Of a DNA stretch of 64,000 nt, positions 49,521-58,592 are shown one piece after another. The notes beneath the pieces are model-generated. The model was not told the origin of the DNA and made no database searches. It was given only the letters and a program-made list of their open reading frames with translations. The translations under genes and the position numbers were made by a program. Positions within the stretch are counted from its first letter, which is position 1. Every line of letters starts with the position of its first letter. The stretch is from Sporobacter sp963663605 (GTDB taxonomy: Bacteria; Bacillota; Clostridia; Oscillospirales; Oscillospiraceae), in assembly GCA_963663605.2 (NCBI GenBank), contig CAXXVF010000001.1, positions 434,001 to 498,000 of the forward strand. Reading direction: 5' to 3'.

Positions 49521-49923
49521 CCCGCCCGCCGCCCCAAAAAGGTATAAGGGCTGCGCCCTTATGATCCTGCCGGGTAATAAAGGTGCGACCCGTTAAACAA
49601 ATTTGTTTGCTCCGCACCAGGCACCAGAAGCCGGAAACCAGCGCTTTGCCGTTTAAAAATTTGGTTTGTTACAGCTTAAGGCAGGTAATTATAAAAGAAA
49701 TCATGGCTTATTGATTCGGGGTTAGGGATACATAAGGGGAAGGCGGCTTTGTATAAAGCCTTCCCCTTATGCCGGTCTTTGGTGACTTTCTGCCGGCACA
49801 GAAAGTTACCCCGCGGAGCGCGCACCTCGTTTTAAAAGCTTTCATTTTCGTGAAGATATCCCTCGTCTTTTTATTCAAAACCCGCCTGCCGCCCAATAAA
49901 GGTTTAAAAGCTGCGCCCTTATG
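49521..49923. repeat. Cluster of palindromic repeats
   Basis: No gene. Contains two similar units (49521-49565 and 49880-49923) with GCCGCCC, AAAGGT and GGGCTGCGCCCTTATGATCC-like ends, a hairpin CATAAGGGGAA / TTCCCCTTATG with inner GGCTTT/AAAGCC (49731-49770), and a hairpin GGTGACTTTCTG / CAGAAAGTTACC (49781-49810). A degenerate relative is at 21828-21870. Role unknown. Confidence 0.6.
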
Positions 49924-49936
49924 ATCCGCTTAATAA

Positions 49937-49972
49937 CAAAAAACGGCCGTCTCGTGAGAGACGGTCGTTTTG
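49937..49972 (-). terminator. Terminator after rnpB
   Basis: On the - strand a GC-rich stem AACGACCGTCTC / GAGACGGCCGTT with loop TCAC, then TTTTG. Confidence 0.85.
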
Positions 49973-50342
49973 GTGCGAGCAAGTCTGTAAGCCGGATTCT
50001 GTTTTAGACAGCCATCTATCTAGGCCCATCGTTGCCGATGGGCTCAAGCCACCTCCATAAGAGCGGCCGGGCAGGCCTTGTGCATTGAAGCACAGCTCTT
50101 TCCACGGTGTTGCTCCGGATAGAGTTTACAGCAGCGGACTGTCTCCAGCCGCCGAGTGAGCTCTTACCTCACTTTTCCACCCTTACCGCTTTCGTAACAC
50201 CGAAAGCGGTGGTATATCTCTGTTGCACTTGTCCTGAAGTCGCCTTCGGCGGGCGTTACCCGTTATCCTTGCCCTGTGGAGCCCGGACTTTCCTCGGTAG
50301 CGGCCTTTCGGCCTGCTCACGCGGCTGCCCGGCTTACTCGCA
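49973..50342 (-). ncRNA. rnpB: RNase P RNA, type A
   Basis: Catalytic RNA that matures tRNA 5' ends, about 370 nt, on the - strand. Universal motifs are visible: GAGGAAAGTCCGGGCTCC near the 5' end and ACAGAATCCGGCTTAC near the 3' end, which pair to form P4. The ends GCGAGTAAGC and GCTTACAGACTTGCTCGC form P1. The presence of P-domain segments such as AACGGGTAACGCC fits the bacterial ancestral type A, not the Bacillus type B. Consensus promoter and terminator flank it. Confidence 0.95.
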
Positions 50343-50349
50343 ACAATAT

Positions 50350-50378
50350 ATTGTAGAGGATTCGGGACGGTTTGTCAA
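50350..50378 (-). promoter_or_regulatory. Promoter for rnpB
   Basis: On the - strand: perfect -35 TTGACA (50373-50378), 17-bp spacer, -10 TACAAT (50350-50355), 8 bp before the RNA. Confidence 0.88.
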
Positions 50379-50519
50379 ACTGTTTTGGATGGTAAGTTCT
50401 GTTGAAAAACAGTTGCGCCCATTATATAATATGAAAGGCGCAAAGCGGCATTGAACGGATGTATTTCGGGCAGAATGCTTTGCACGGATAATTATTTTAA
50501 GCGCGCATGAGGTGAGGAC

Positions 50520-51899
50520 TTGAAACTGGAAGATTTCGTGCGTTCCATTAAGGACAAAAAGATTGCCGTTATCGGCATCGGTGTGAGCAACACGCCGCTC
50601 ATCGAGCTTCTGCTCGACGGCGGCTGCGATGTCACTGCCTGCGACCGCTCCGAGCGCGCGCGCCTGGGCGGACTGGCCGCGCGGCTTGAAAAGCGGGGCG
50701 CGAAGCTCCGTCTGGGGGAAGACTATTTAAAGGCGCTCCGCGCCGATCTCATTTTCCGCACGCCCGGCCTTCGGCCGGACCTGCCTGAATTGACGGAGGC
50801 CGTAAAAAACGGCGCGGTTCTGACTTCGGAAATGGAAGTCTTTTTTGATGTTTGTCCGTCAAAAATCATAGCCGTGACCGGCAGCGACGGCAAAACGACG
50901 ACGACGTCGATTATCGCCGAGCTTTTGCGTGAAGCTGGGCATACTGTCTATGTGGGCGGCAACATCGGTACGCCGCTGTTGGATCAGGCTGGCGATATGT
51001 CTCCGGACGATTTCGTCGTTTTGGAGCTGTCGTCGTTCCAGCTGATGACGATGAAGAAAAGCCCGCCTGTCGCCGTCGTAACGAATCTGACGCCCAATCA
51101 TCTGGATATGCATCTGGACATGGCCGAATACGTCGAGGCCAAGCGGAACATCCTGCATCAGCAGGTGCCGTCGAATACGGCCGTTTTGAACTTCGACAAC
51201 GATATCACGCGCGGATTTGCCGATGACGCCAGGGGAAACGTTATATTCTTCAGCCTGAAAAGCCGCGTCGAAAACGGTGTTTTCCTGGACGGAGAGACGA
51301 TTTATACGGCCTTTGGCGGTGTAGCCGAACCGCTCATGGACACGTCCCGGATCTTTTTGCCCGGCGTGCACAATGTGGAAAACTACATGGCGGCGTTTGC
51401 GGCTGTGCGCGGGCTTGTTGACCGTGACGCCTGCATTAAAGTCGCCGAGACGTTCAGGGGCGTCGCGCACCGCATCGAGCTTGTGCGGACGCTGGGAGGC
51501 GTGCGCTACTATAACGATTCCATCGCATCGAGCCCGACGCGCACGACCGCGGGCCTGCGCTCGTTCAAGCAAAAGGTCATTCTGATCGCTGGCGGCAAGG
51601 ACAAGGGCGTGCCGTTTGACGCGCTTGGGCCGGAGGCCGTCGCGCACGTCAAGACGCTTGTTTTAACAGGCCTCACGGCGGGGAAAATACGCGCGGCCGT
51701 AGAAAACGCGCCGGGCTACGCCGGCAGCCCGGAAATCATTGAAAAAGAAGATTTCACCGAAGCCGTGCTGGCGGCGCACAAAGCTGCGGAAAGCGGGGAT
51801 ATCGTCCTTTTGTCTCCCGCTTGCACGTCGTTTGACCGGTTTAAGAATTTTGAAGAACGCGGGAATACTTTTAAAGAGATTGTCAACGGATTGGAGTAA
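50520..51899 (+). CDS. murD: UDP-N-acetylmuramoylalanine--D-glutamate ligase
   Basis: Adds D-glutamate in peptidoglycan precursor synthesis; 459 aa. N-terminal Rossmann KIAVIGIGVSNTPL, ATP-binding loop VTGSDGKTTTTSIIAELL (about 119-136), NLTPNHLDMH, GVHNVENYMAAFAA, and C-terminal AGGKDKG and LLSPACTSFD. Start TTG 50520 lies behind AGGTGAGGA. It is outside any mur cluster, paired here with peptidase genes. Confidence 0.95.
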   Translation: MKLEDFVRSIKDKKIAVIGIGVSNTPLIELLLDGGCDVTACDRSERARLGGLAARLEKRGAKLRLGEDYLKALRADLIFRTPGLRPDLPELTEAVKNGAVLTSEMEVFFDVCPSKIIAVTGSDGKTTTTSIIAELLREAGHTVYVGGNIGTPLLDQAGDMSPDDFVVLELSSFQLMTMKKSPPVAVVTNLTPNHLDMHLDMAEYVEAKRNILHQQVPSNTAVLNFDNDITRGFADDARGNVIFFSLKSRVENGVFLDGETIYTAFGGVAEPLMDTSRIFLPGVHNVENYMAAFAAVRGLVDRDACIKVAETFRGVAHRIELVRTLGGVRYYNDSIASSPTRTTAGLRSFKQKVILIAGGKDKGVPFDALGPEAVAHVKTLVLTGLTAGKIRAAVENAPGYAGSPEIIEKEDFTEAVLAAHKAAESGDIVLLSPACTSFDRFKNFEERGNTFKEIVNGLE

Positions 51900-51903
51900 T
51901 GAC

Positions 51904-52941
51904 ATGATTGCGGACACTATAGCAAAACTGAGCGCGGCCTCCGGCCCGTCGGGCTTTGAACAGGACGTCTCTAAGCTGGCTGCCGAAATGCTCGCGCCGT
52001 TTATGGACGACGTTTGGACCGACGTTATGGGAAACGTCATTGGCGTCAGGCGCTGCGGGCAAGAAAACGCAAAAAAGCTTATGTTCGACGCGCATCTAGA
52101 CGAAATCGGCTTTGTCGTAACGGGGCATGAGGAGGGCTTTTTGCGTTTTGCCGCCGTCGGCGGCGTGGATGCGCGGATGCTCCCGGCCTCGGAACTGAAA
52201 ATATTGACGGACCCGCCGGTTACCGGCATCGTAGCAGCGCTTCCGCCGCATATCCAAAAGCCCGACGAATCGGACAAGACGATAAAAATCGAGGATTTAT
52301 ATATCGATATCGGCCTGGGGCAGGAGGAAGCGCAAAAGCATGTGCCCGTCGGAACCGCCGCCGTTTATAATACCGGCGCGCGCGTAATGGGTGATTTTAA
52401 TATCTGCGGGAAAGCGCTCGACGATCGGGCGTGCTTTGCATGTATCCTCCGCGCGCTGGAGCTTTTAAAAGACAAGAAGCTCGACGTCGATTTGTATGTC
52501 CTGGCTTCCGTACAGGAAGAGGTCGGTACGCGCGGCGCCAAAACGGGCGCGTTTGCCGTTCGTCCGGACTGGTGCGTTGTCGTTGACGTCGACCATGCCA
52601 AAACGCCGGACCACACAAAGCACGATGCCAAGGAAATAAATGGCGGCGTCGTTATATCAAAAGGCCCGAATATGAACCGCCGGCTGACGGACGAAGCCGT
52701 CCGGCTGGCCGGTCAAAAAGATATAAAGTATCAGATCGGCGTGGAGCCGAGCGGCGATTCCGGCACGAACGCCCGCGTGATACAGGTCTCGGGGGCGGGC
52801 GTTGCTACGGCACTTTTCGGCTTGCCGCTCAGATATATGCACAGTCCCGTGGAAACCGTCTCCCTCAAAGACGCCGAGGACGCGGCAGCGCTTTTATCTG
52901 CGGTCGCTGAAAACATGAAAGGGGCGGATATCCATGCTTGA
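51904..52941 (+). CDS. M42-family metallo-aminopeptidase, first copy
   Basis: 345 aa, related to deblocking aminopeptidases and endoglucanase-M (FrvX/YsdC). Metal ligands: HLDEIGFVV, DDRACFACI, the catalytic EE in VQEEVGTRGA, DVDHAK, and the final HSPVETV. It cleaves N-terminal residues of short peptides in the cytoplasm. ATG 51904 follows murD by 4 nt; an earlier in-frame start inside murD is rejected. It overlaps the next M42 gene. Confidence 0.9.
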   Translation: MIADTIAKLSAASGPSGFEQDVSKLAAEMLAPFMDDVWTDVMGNVIGVRRCGQENAKKLMFDAHLDEIGFVVTGHEEGFLRFAAVGGVDARMLPASELKILTDPPVTGIVAALPPHIQKPDESDKTIKIEDLYIDIGLGQEEAQKHVPVGTAAVYNTGARVMGDFNICGKALDDRACFACILRALELLKDKKLDVDLYVLASVQEEVGTRGAKTGAFAVRPDWCVVVDVDHAKTPDHTKHDAKEINGGVVISKGPNMNRRLTDEAVRLAGQKDIKYQIGVEPSGDSGTNARVIQVSGAGVATALFGLPLRYMHSPVETVSLKDAEDAAALLSAVAENMKGADIHA

Positions 52942-53959
52942 AACAATTAAAGAGCTCTGTGCGCGCGCCGGCGTGTCCGGCACGGAGGACGATGTCCGCG
53001 ACTATATCATTAACCGAGTGCAGCCGCATGCCGAAACAGTCAAAACGGACGTTCTGGGGAACCTGATTGTCTTTAAAAAAGGCGCGAAATCGCCGTCAAA
53101 GTCCGTTATGCTCGCCGCGCATATGGACGAGGTGGGCGTCATTGTCTCCGGCGTCACCGATGACGGGTATCTAAAATTCTCTAATGTGGGCGGCATCGAC
53201 CGCCGGGTCCTGATCGGGAAAACCGTTTTGATCGGCAAAGACCGGGTTTTCGGCGTGATCGGCAATAAAGCGGTCCATCTTGTCAAAAAGGACGAGCGGG
53301 ATAAGATCCCGACGCTCGACGACATGTATATAGACATCGGTGCAAGCGATAAAACACACGCGCTGAAAACGGTAGCGCTCGGCGATACCGGCGTGTTCGA
53401 CAGCGCCGTGACGCTGTTTGGGGACGGGTTCATCAAGGCCAAGGCGATTGACGACCGGTTCGGCTGCGCGGTGCTGTTAAAGCTTCTGGAATCGCCGCTG
53501 CCGGTCGACTGCACGTTTGTGTTCACGGTGCAGGAGGAGGTCGGGACGCGCGGCGCGCTCGCGGCGTCGTTTGACGTCGCGCCCGATATCGCGCTCATCG
53601 TCGAGGGTACGACGGCCGCCGATCTGCCGTCGGTGCCGTCGGGCAAAAAAGTCTGCGCCGTGAAAAAGGGCGCCGTCATCCCGTTCATGGACGGCGCGAC
53701 CATATACGACCGGGAGCTGTTTTCGATGCTCACGTCGCTGGCCGGGAAAAACGATATCCCATGGCAGACCAAGACGTATATTTCCAGCGGCACGGACGCC
53801 GCCGCCGTGCAGCGTTCGCGCGCCGGCGTCATGACGGCGGGAATCGCCGCGCCCGTGCGGAACCTGCATTCACCGGCATGCGTTGCCAATCTCGGCGACC
53901 TTGACGCCGTATATAAACTGGCCGGACTGTTTCTGGCCGAGATCGGAAAGAAGTATTGA
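52934..53959 (+). CDS. M42-family metallo-aminopeptidase, second copy
   Basis: 341 aa paralogue of the preceding gene. It shares HMDEVGVIV, DDRFGCAVL, VQEEVGTRGA, the metal-ligand region VEGTTAADLP (E/D position differs from DVDHAK), and LHSPACVANL. It overlaps the first copy by 8 bp, so both are made from one transcript and may form mixed tetrahedral particles. Confidence 0.9.
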   Translation: MLETIKELCARAGVSGTEDDVRDYIINRVQPHAETVKTDVLGNLIVFKKGAKSPSKSVMLAAHMDEVGVIVSGVTDDGYLKFSNVGGIDRRVLIGKTVLIGKDRVFGVIGNKAVHLVKKDERDKIPTLDDMYIDIGASDKTHALKTVALGDTGVFDSAVTLFGDGFIKAKAIDDRFGCAVLLKLLESPLPVDCTFVFTVQEEVGTRGALAASFDVAPDIALIVEGTTAADLPSVPSGKKVCAVKKGAVIPFMDGATIYDRELFSMLTSLAGKNDIPWQTKTYISSGTDAAAVQRSRAGVMTAGIAAPVRNLHSPACVANLGDLDAVYKLAGLFLAEIGKKY

Positions 53960-55212
53960 TGGAGCATATAGAGATAAATCCCGAAATCATGCGGCTGTCT
54001 GAAACAGCCCTCGACGATATTGCTGAAAAGCTTAAAGAAATTGACCGTATTTCGTTTGAAAACTCTTCTAAGGTGCTCGCCGCCTTTCAAAAACACCGCG
54101 TAGCCGAAAACTGTCTTGTTGGCTCGACCGGGTACGGATACGGCGATAAAGGCCGGGACATGCTAGACCGCGTATACGCCGACGTGTTCGACGCGGAAGA
54201 CGCGCTCGTGCGTATCGGTTTTGTCAACGGCACGCACGCGCTGACGGCCGCGCTGTTCGCGCCTTTGAAAACAGGAGACGTCCTGCTGTCGGCGACAGGA
54301 ACACCGTACGACACGCTGCGCTGCGTCATCGGCATCGAGGGCGATTACCGGGGCTCTTTTAAGGATTACGGCATCGGATACGCGCAGGCGGAGCTTCTCC
54401 CGGACGGAAAACCGGATATTGAATCCATATTCAAATCAGCTTCAGACCCGCGTGTTGCCGCCGTATTTGTCCAGCGTTCGCGCGGATATTCGGACAGGCC
54501 GGCGTTTTCTGTTAAAGAAATCGGCAATATCATAAAGACGGTCCGTAAGGCCAACCCGCGCACCGCCGTCGTCGTCGACAACTGCTACGGCGAGTTCGTG
54601 GAAACGAGCGAACCGACGTCGGTCGGCGCCGATCTTATTGCCGGCTCGCTTATAAAAAATCCGGGCGGCGGCATCGCGCCGACCGGCGGATACATAGCCG
54701 GTAAAAGGGAACTGGTCGAAGCGGCCGCGTACCGCCTGACGTCGCCGGGTATCGGCGGGGAATGCGGCGCGTCGCTCGGGAACAACCGGCTTTTGTATCA
54801 GGGATTCTTCCTGGCCCCGCACACGGTCGGAGAGGCGCTCAAGACCGCCGTGTTCTGCGCAAGGCTGATGGAGCTGATGGGGTTTAAAACCTCGCCCGGG
54901 TGGGATGTGCCGCGTTCGGATATCATACAGGCGGCCGAGTTTAAAGACCCGGACCTGCTCCGGAGATTCTGTGAGGGGATTCAGGCCGGTGCGCCCGTGG
55001 ATGCTTTCGTGCGTCCGGAACCGTGGGACATGCCCGGATACGGCTGCAAGGTCATTATGGCGGCCGGCGCTTTCATACAGGGCGCGTCGATCGAATTGTC
55101 GGCCGACGGGCCGATGCGCAAACCATATACCGCGTATCTTCAGGGCGGACTGACGTTTGAAACCGGACGGCTCGGCATCATGACGGCAGCAAGCAGGCTG
55201 TTGCGCAAATAA
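53959..55212 (+). CDS. YnbB-type PLP-dependent protein (methionine gamma-lyase family)
   Basis: 417-aa aminotransferase-fold protein of the family once called aluminium-resistance protein. The PLP lysine should be in SLIKNPGGGIAPTGGY. Other family segments: VGSTGYGYGDKGRD, FVNGTHALTAALF and VVVDNCYGEFVE. In vivo reaction unknown. The ATG overlaps the stop of the second M42 gene (TGATG). Confidence 0.9.
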   Translation: MEHIEINPEIMRLSETALDDIAEKLKEIDRISFENSSKVLAAFQKHRVAENCLVGSTGYGYGDKGRDMLDRVYADVFDAEDALVRIGFVNGTHALTAALFAPLKTGDVLLSATGTPYDTLRCVIGIEGDYRGSFKDYGIGYAQAELLPDGKPDIESIFKSASDPRVAAVFVQRSRGYSDRPAFSVKEIGNIIKTVRKANPRTAVVVDNCYGEFVETSEPTSVGADLIAGSLIKNPGGGIAPTGGYIAGKRELVEAAAYRLTSPGIGGECGASLGNNRLLYQGFFLAPHTVGEALKTAVFCARLMELMGFKTSPGWDVPRSDIIQAAEFKDPDLLRRFCEGIQAGAPVDAFVRPEPWDMPGYGCKVIMAAGAFIQGASIELSADGPMRKPYTAYLQGGLTFETGRLGIMTAASRLLRK

Positions 55213-55256
55213 TTATATTTCATCGCGCATATGGATGGCATAAGGGGTGTGATCTT

Positions 55257-55943
55257 ATGCCTTTGCGCCGGAAACGACGAAGACCTATTCGGCCGAACCT
55301 GTATTTCAGGCCGATGCCGCGCAGAAAACGCGCCGCTTTGATCTTCCTCATTATTGCCGTCGTATTGTTTATCATCTTTTACGGCATGGTGGTGCGGATC
55401 CGGCCAATCATACTTAGTCTTGCCACCTCCGAAGTCTATGAGGTGGTCATGAACGACATCAACGATGTGATCAGTGAAGAAATATCAAGCGGCTCGATGA
55501 GCTACGGCAACCTGATTACGCTTCAGAAGGACTACAGCGGCAATATCACGGCGCTTGAAACGAACATGCCCATGGTCAACAAACTGCAGGCAGAGATATC
55601 CAAAAGCGTCGTCAACAATATTGAGAACAGGATCATATCCGACATTAAAATACCGGTCGGCAACGTGCTCGGCGGTGTGATCTTTTCCGGGCGCGGCCCG
55701 TCTTTAGTCGTTAAGATACTGTCGGTGGCCAGCGTCCAGACACGGTTTATCAACAGTTTTTCCGAAGAGGGCATCAACCAGACGCGCCATAAGATCATGC
55801 TCGAAGTGACGGCGAATATCGACATCTTTGTTCCGGGAACGCGTGAAACGACGACGACCGTTACGACGCTTGTCGAAGTTGCGGAAACCGTGATCGTCGG
55901 AGAGGTGCCGGATGTCTATGCGGATATCGGCCAGAGCGGCTGA
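55257..55943 (+). CDS. yunB: Sporulation protein YunB
   Basis: 228-aa membrane-anchored protein made in the mother cell and required for efficient sporulation in Bacillus. Basic N-terminus, one helix (about 25-45, AALIFLIIAVVLFIIFYGMV), then the YunB domain with IRPIILSLATSEVYEVVMNDI, GNVLGGVIFSGRGPSL and QTRHKIMLEV. The C-terminal part ends VPDVYADIG. Its presence is the clearest single sign that the organism forms endospores. AAGGGGTG precedes the ATG. Confidence 0.92.
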   Translation: MPLRRKRRRPIRPNLYFRPMPRRKRAALIFLIIAVVLFIIFYGMVVRIRPIILSLATSEVYEVVMNDINDVISEEISSGSMSYGNLITLQKDYSGNITALETNMPMVNKLQAEISKSVVNNIENRIISDIKIPVGNVLGGVIFSGRGPSLVVKILSVASVQTRFINSFSEEGINQTRHKIMLEVTANIDIFVPGTRETTTTVTTLVEVAETVIVGEVPDVYADIGQSG

Positions 55944-55988
55944 ACAAGGCATCGGCTGAATCTGTTATATATGCGAAGGAGAATCCCG

Positions 55989-57962
55989 ATGAACGCAAGC
56001 GATGAGATAAGGTCCCTCAAAGAAAAGATCGAGGCATATAACGCGGCCTATTATGATAACGACCAGCCGCTTGTCGGCGATTTCGAATACGACGCGCTGA
56101 CAAGAAGGCTCCGCGCGCTTGAAGCGGAAAACCCGGAGCTTATTACGCCCGACTCGCCGACACAGAAGGTCGGCGGGCATGTCTCCAAGGCGTTTGCGCC
56201 CGTGACGCACGAAGTGCCGCTCGAGAGCCTCAGCGATGTGTTCAGCATTGAGGAGATCGAGGCCTTCGGACGGCGTGTCGGGGAGCAGGCCGGTGCGGAC
56301 GGCTACGTTGTGGAGCCGAAGGTCGACGGGCTGTCCGTTGCGCTGTATTACGACAACGGCGCGCTCTCCTACGGCGCAACGAGGGGCGACGGCGTCACCG
56401 GCGAGGACGTGACGCACAACCTTAAAACCATTGCCGCTCTTCCGCAGACACTCTCCCAAGCGCCGGAACATCTGGTCGTTCGGGGCGAGGTATATATGCC
56501 GCGTACGGTTTTCAGGGAGATAAACGAGGAGCGCGAAATCAACGAGGAGCCGCTTTTTGCAAATCCCAGGAACGCGGCGGCGGGGTCGCTCCGGCAGCTT
56601 GACCCGAAGGTCGCCGCGCAGCGCCGGCTGGACCTTGTTGTTTTCAATATACAGGCCGCACCGGGCATAGATTTTAAAACGCATGTCGAGACGCTCGATT
56701 ATCTCAGGAAGCTTGGGTTCCGCGTCATCGACGCCGAGCGGTTTTTGACCATTGAGGAGTGCTGTGACAAGATCAGGCGGCTGGGAGAAAACCGGGGCGC
56801 TATGGAATATGAGATCGACGGCGCCGTTATTAAACTCAATTCGCTTGCGGCGCGGAAAAGCCTCGGCAGCACGTCGAAGGCGCCGCGCTGGGCGGCTGCC
56901 TATAAGTACCCGCCGGAGAAAAAAGAAACAAGAGTCCAGGACATCACGGTGCAGGTGGGCCGCACCGGCGTTCTGACGCCGAAGGCCGTCGTAGCGCCGG
57001 TCCGGCTGGCCGGGACGACGGTGACGAACGCGACGCTGCACAACGCGGATTTCATAAGCGAGCGGGACATCCGGGTGGGGGATACGGTGATCGTGCAGAA
57101 AGCCGGGGAGATCATCCCGGAGGTGCTCGAGGTCGTCTTCAGCAAGCGGCCGGAGGGGACAAAGCCCTATGCTTTTCCGGAGGTGTGCCCGGAATGCGGG
57201 AGCCCCGTCACGCGCGACGAGGGCGGCGCGGCGATCCGCTGCCGGGGCGCGGAGTGCCCGGCGCAGCTTCTCCGTAATATCGTCCACTTTGCGTCGAGGA
57301 ACGCCATGGATATCGAAGGTCTGGGCGTCGCCGTCGTGCGCCAGCTGCTGGAGGCGGGCCTCATCAAATCCGCCGCTGACCTGTATTATCTAAACGCGCA
57401 GTCGCTGGCAGCATTGCCGAGGTTTGGCAGGAAATCCGCCGAGAATCTGATGGACGCCCTCGAGCGTTCGAAGGAAAACGACCTGTCAAGGCTTTTAAAC
57501 GCGCTGGGGATCCTGCAGGTCGGGCAAAGCGCTTCTAAAGCGCTGGCGGCGCATTTCGGATCGATGCAGGCGATCGAGGCGGCAAGCGCGGAGGAGCTGA
57601 CGGCCGTCGGGGACATCGGCGCCGTGACGGCGGGTAACCTCATCGATTGGTTTAATAATCCGCAGTCGCAGCACCTGCTTTCGCGTTTTCGGGAGGCGGG
57701 CGTCAATATGCTCTCGCGCGAGGAAAAAGCCGACGACCGGTTTGCCGGGCAGACGTTCGTTTTAACGGGCGCGCTGACAAATTATACGCGCGACGAGGCC
57801 TCCGCGCTGATCGAAAAACACGGCGGAAACGTATCAAAATCCGTCTCAAAAAAGACGGCGTATGTCCTGACCGGAGAGGATGCCGGATCGAAGCTGACGA
57901 AGGCGCAGAATCTTGGCCTTGAGATCATCAGCGAGGCGGATTTCGAGCGGATGCTGCAGTAA
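55989..57962 (+). CDS. ligA: NAD-dependent DNA ligase
   Basis: Seals nicks in replication and repair; 657 aa. Adenylation lysine in EPKVDGLSVALYY (KVDG, about residue 112). The NAD-binding Ia domain is at the N-terminus (YYDNDQPLVGDFEYD). An OB-fold, a C4 zinc finger (VCPECGSPV and CRGAECPAQL), helix-hairpin-helix repeats, and a C-terminal BRCT domain (about 585-657, GQTFVLTGAL) complete it. ATG 55989 follows GAAGGAG; the ATG six codons earlier has no ribosome binding site. Confidence 0.97.
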   Translation: MNASDEIRSLKEKIEAYNAAYYDNDQPLVGDFEYDALTRRLRALEAENPELITPDSPTQKVGGHVSKAFAPVTHEVPLESLSDVFSIEEIEAFGRRVGEQAGADGYVVEPKVDGLSVALYYDNGALSYGATRGDGVTGEDVTHNLKTIAALPQTLSQAPEHLVVRGEVYMPRTVFREINEEREINEEPLFANPRNAAAGSLRQLDPKVAAQRRLDLVVFNIQAAPGIDFKTHVETLDYLRKLGFRVIDAERFLTIEECCDKIRRLGENRGAMEYEIDGAVIKLNSLAARKSLGSTSKAPRWAAAYKYPPEKKETRVQDITVQVGRTGVLTPKAVVAPVRLAGTTVTNATLHNADFISERDIRVGDTVIVQKAGEIIPEVLEVVFSKRPEGTKPYAFPEVCPECGSPVTRDEGGAAIRCRGAECPAQLLRNIVHFASRNAMDIEGLGVAVVRQLLEAGLIKSAADLYYLNAQSLAALPRFGRKSAENLMDALERSKENDLSRLLNALGILQVGQSASKALAAHFGSMQAIEAASAEELTAVGDIGAVTAGNLIDWFNNPQSQHLLSRFREAGVNMLSREEKADDRFAGQTFVLTGALTNYTRDEASALIEKHGGNVSKSVSKKTAYVLTGEDAGSKLTKAQNLGLEIISEADFERMLQ

Positions 57963-58077
57963 TATCGCCCAAAGTCAGTTTTTTGCCTTTTTATATTGCA
58001 AGAGCTAAAACGGTATGGTAAACTCTACGGTGTTAAGGGAATTTTTTGGAGTAATCATTTTTTGGGAGGAATACATT

Positions 58078-58542
58078 ATGAAAGTCAATCCGCATAAATC
58101 ATCGCTTGGTATGGACGCGAACGTTATGGCGCTTATATGCTACATAGCTGCGTTTGTTCTTTCCTGGATTCCGTATGTCAAGTATGTTGCATGGGTGGCG
58201 CCGCTGATAGTTTTCTTTATTGAAAAAGAAAGCCCATTTGTCAAATTCCATGCCATGCAGGCGTTCCTTCTTGAAGCCGTTGTGTGGATCTTTCAGGTTA
58301 TATTCGGTATCATTATCGCCGCGGCATGGGCGTCATACGCCTCATCATGGTACTATGGCTCTCTGGGCGCGTCGCTCGGTATTGTGAGCATTCTGAGCAT
58401 CCTGCTCGTCATCATCGGCATTGTTGTTACCATCTTTGCGATCATTGCCCTTATAAAAGCCTATGGGTATTTTGAATACAAGATCCCCGGCGTCGGCAAT
58501 CTTGCAATGAAATTCAGCCGCAAAGGCAACACACCGGTTTAA
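58078..58542 (+). CDS. DUF4870-like membrane protein
   Basis: 154 aa with four helices and the cytosolic motif FFIEKESPFVKFHAMQAFLLE, typical of DUF4870 and related small membrane proteins. Function unknown. GGGAGG precedes the ATG. A promoter TTGCAA-17-TAAACT lies near 58000-58027. Confidence 0.75.
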   Translation: MKVNPHKSSLGMDANVMALICYIAAFVLSWIPYVKYVAWVAPLIVFFIEKESPFVKFHAMQAFLLEAVVWIFQVIFGIIIAAAWASYASSWYYGSLGASLGIVSILSILLVIIGIVVTIFAIIALIKAYGYFEYKIPGVGNLAMKFSRKGNTPV

Positions 58543-58592
58543 CTATTGAGGATCTACTAAATTTAAAGCATAACAAGACAAGGAATAACTAC

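Noticed and set aside
50107..50454. 115-codon open frame on the + strand
   Set aside because: It lies antisense over the RNase P RNA gene; conserved RNA motifs explain the sequence.
55965..57287. 440-codon - strand open frame across ligA
   Set aside because: Antisense shadow of ligA with arginine/histidine-rich composition and no domain.
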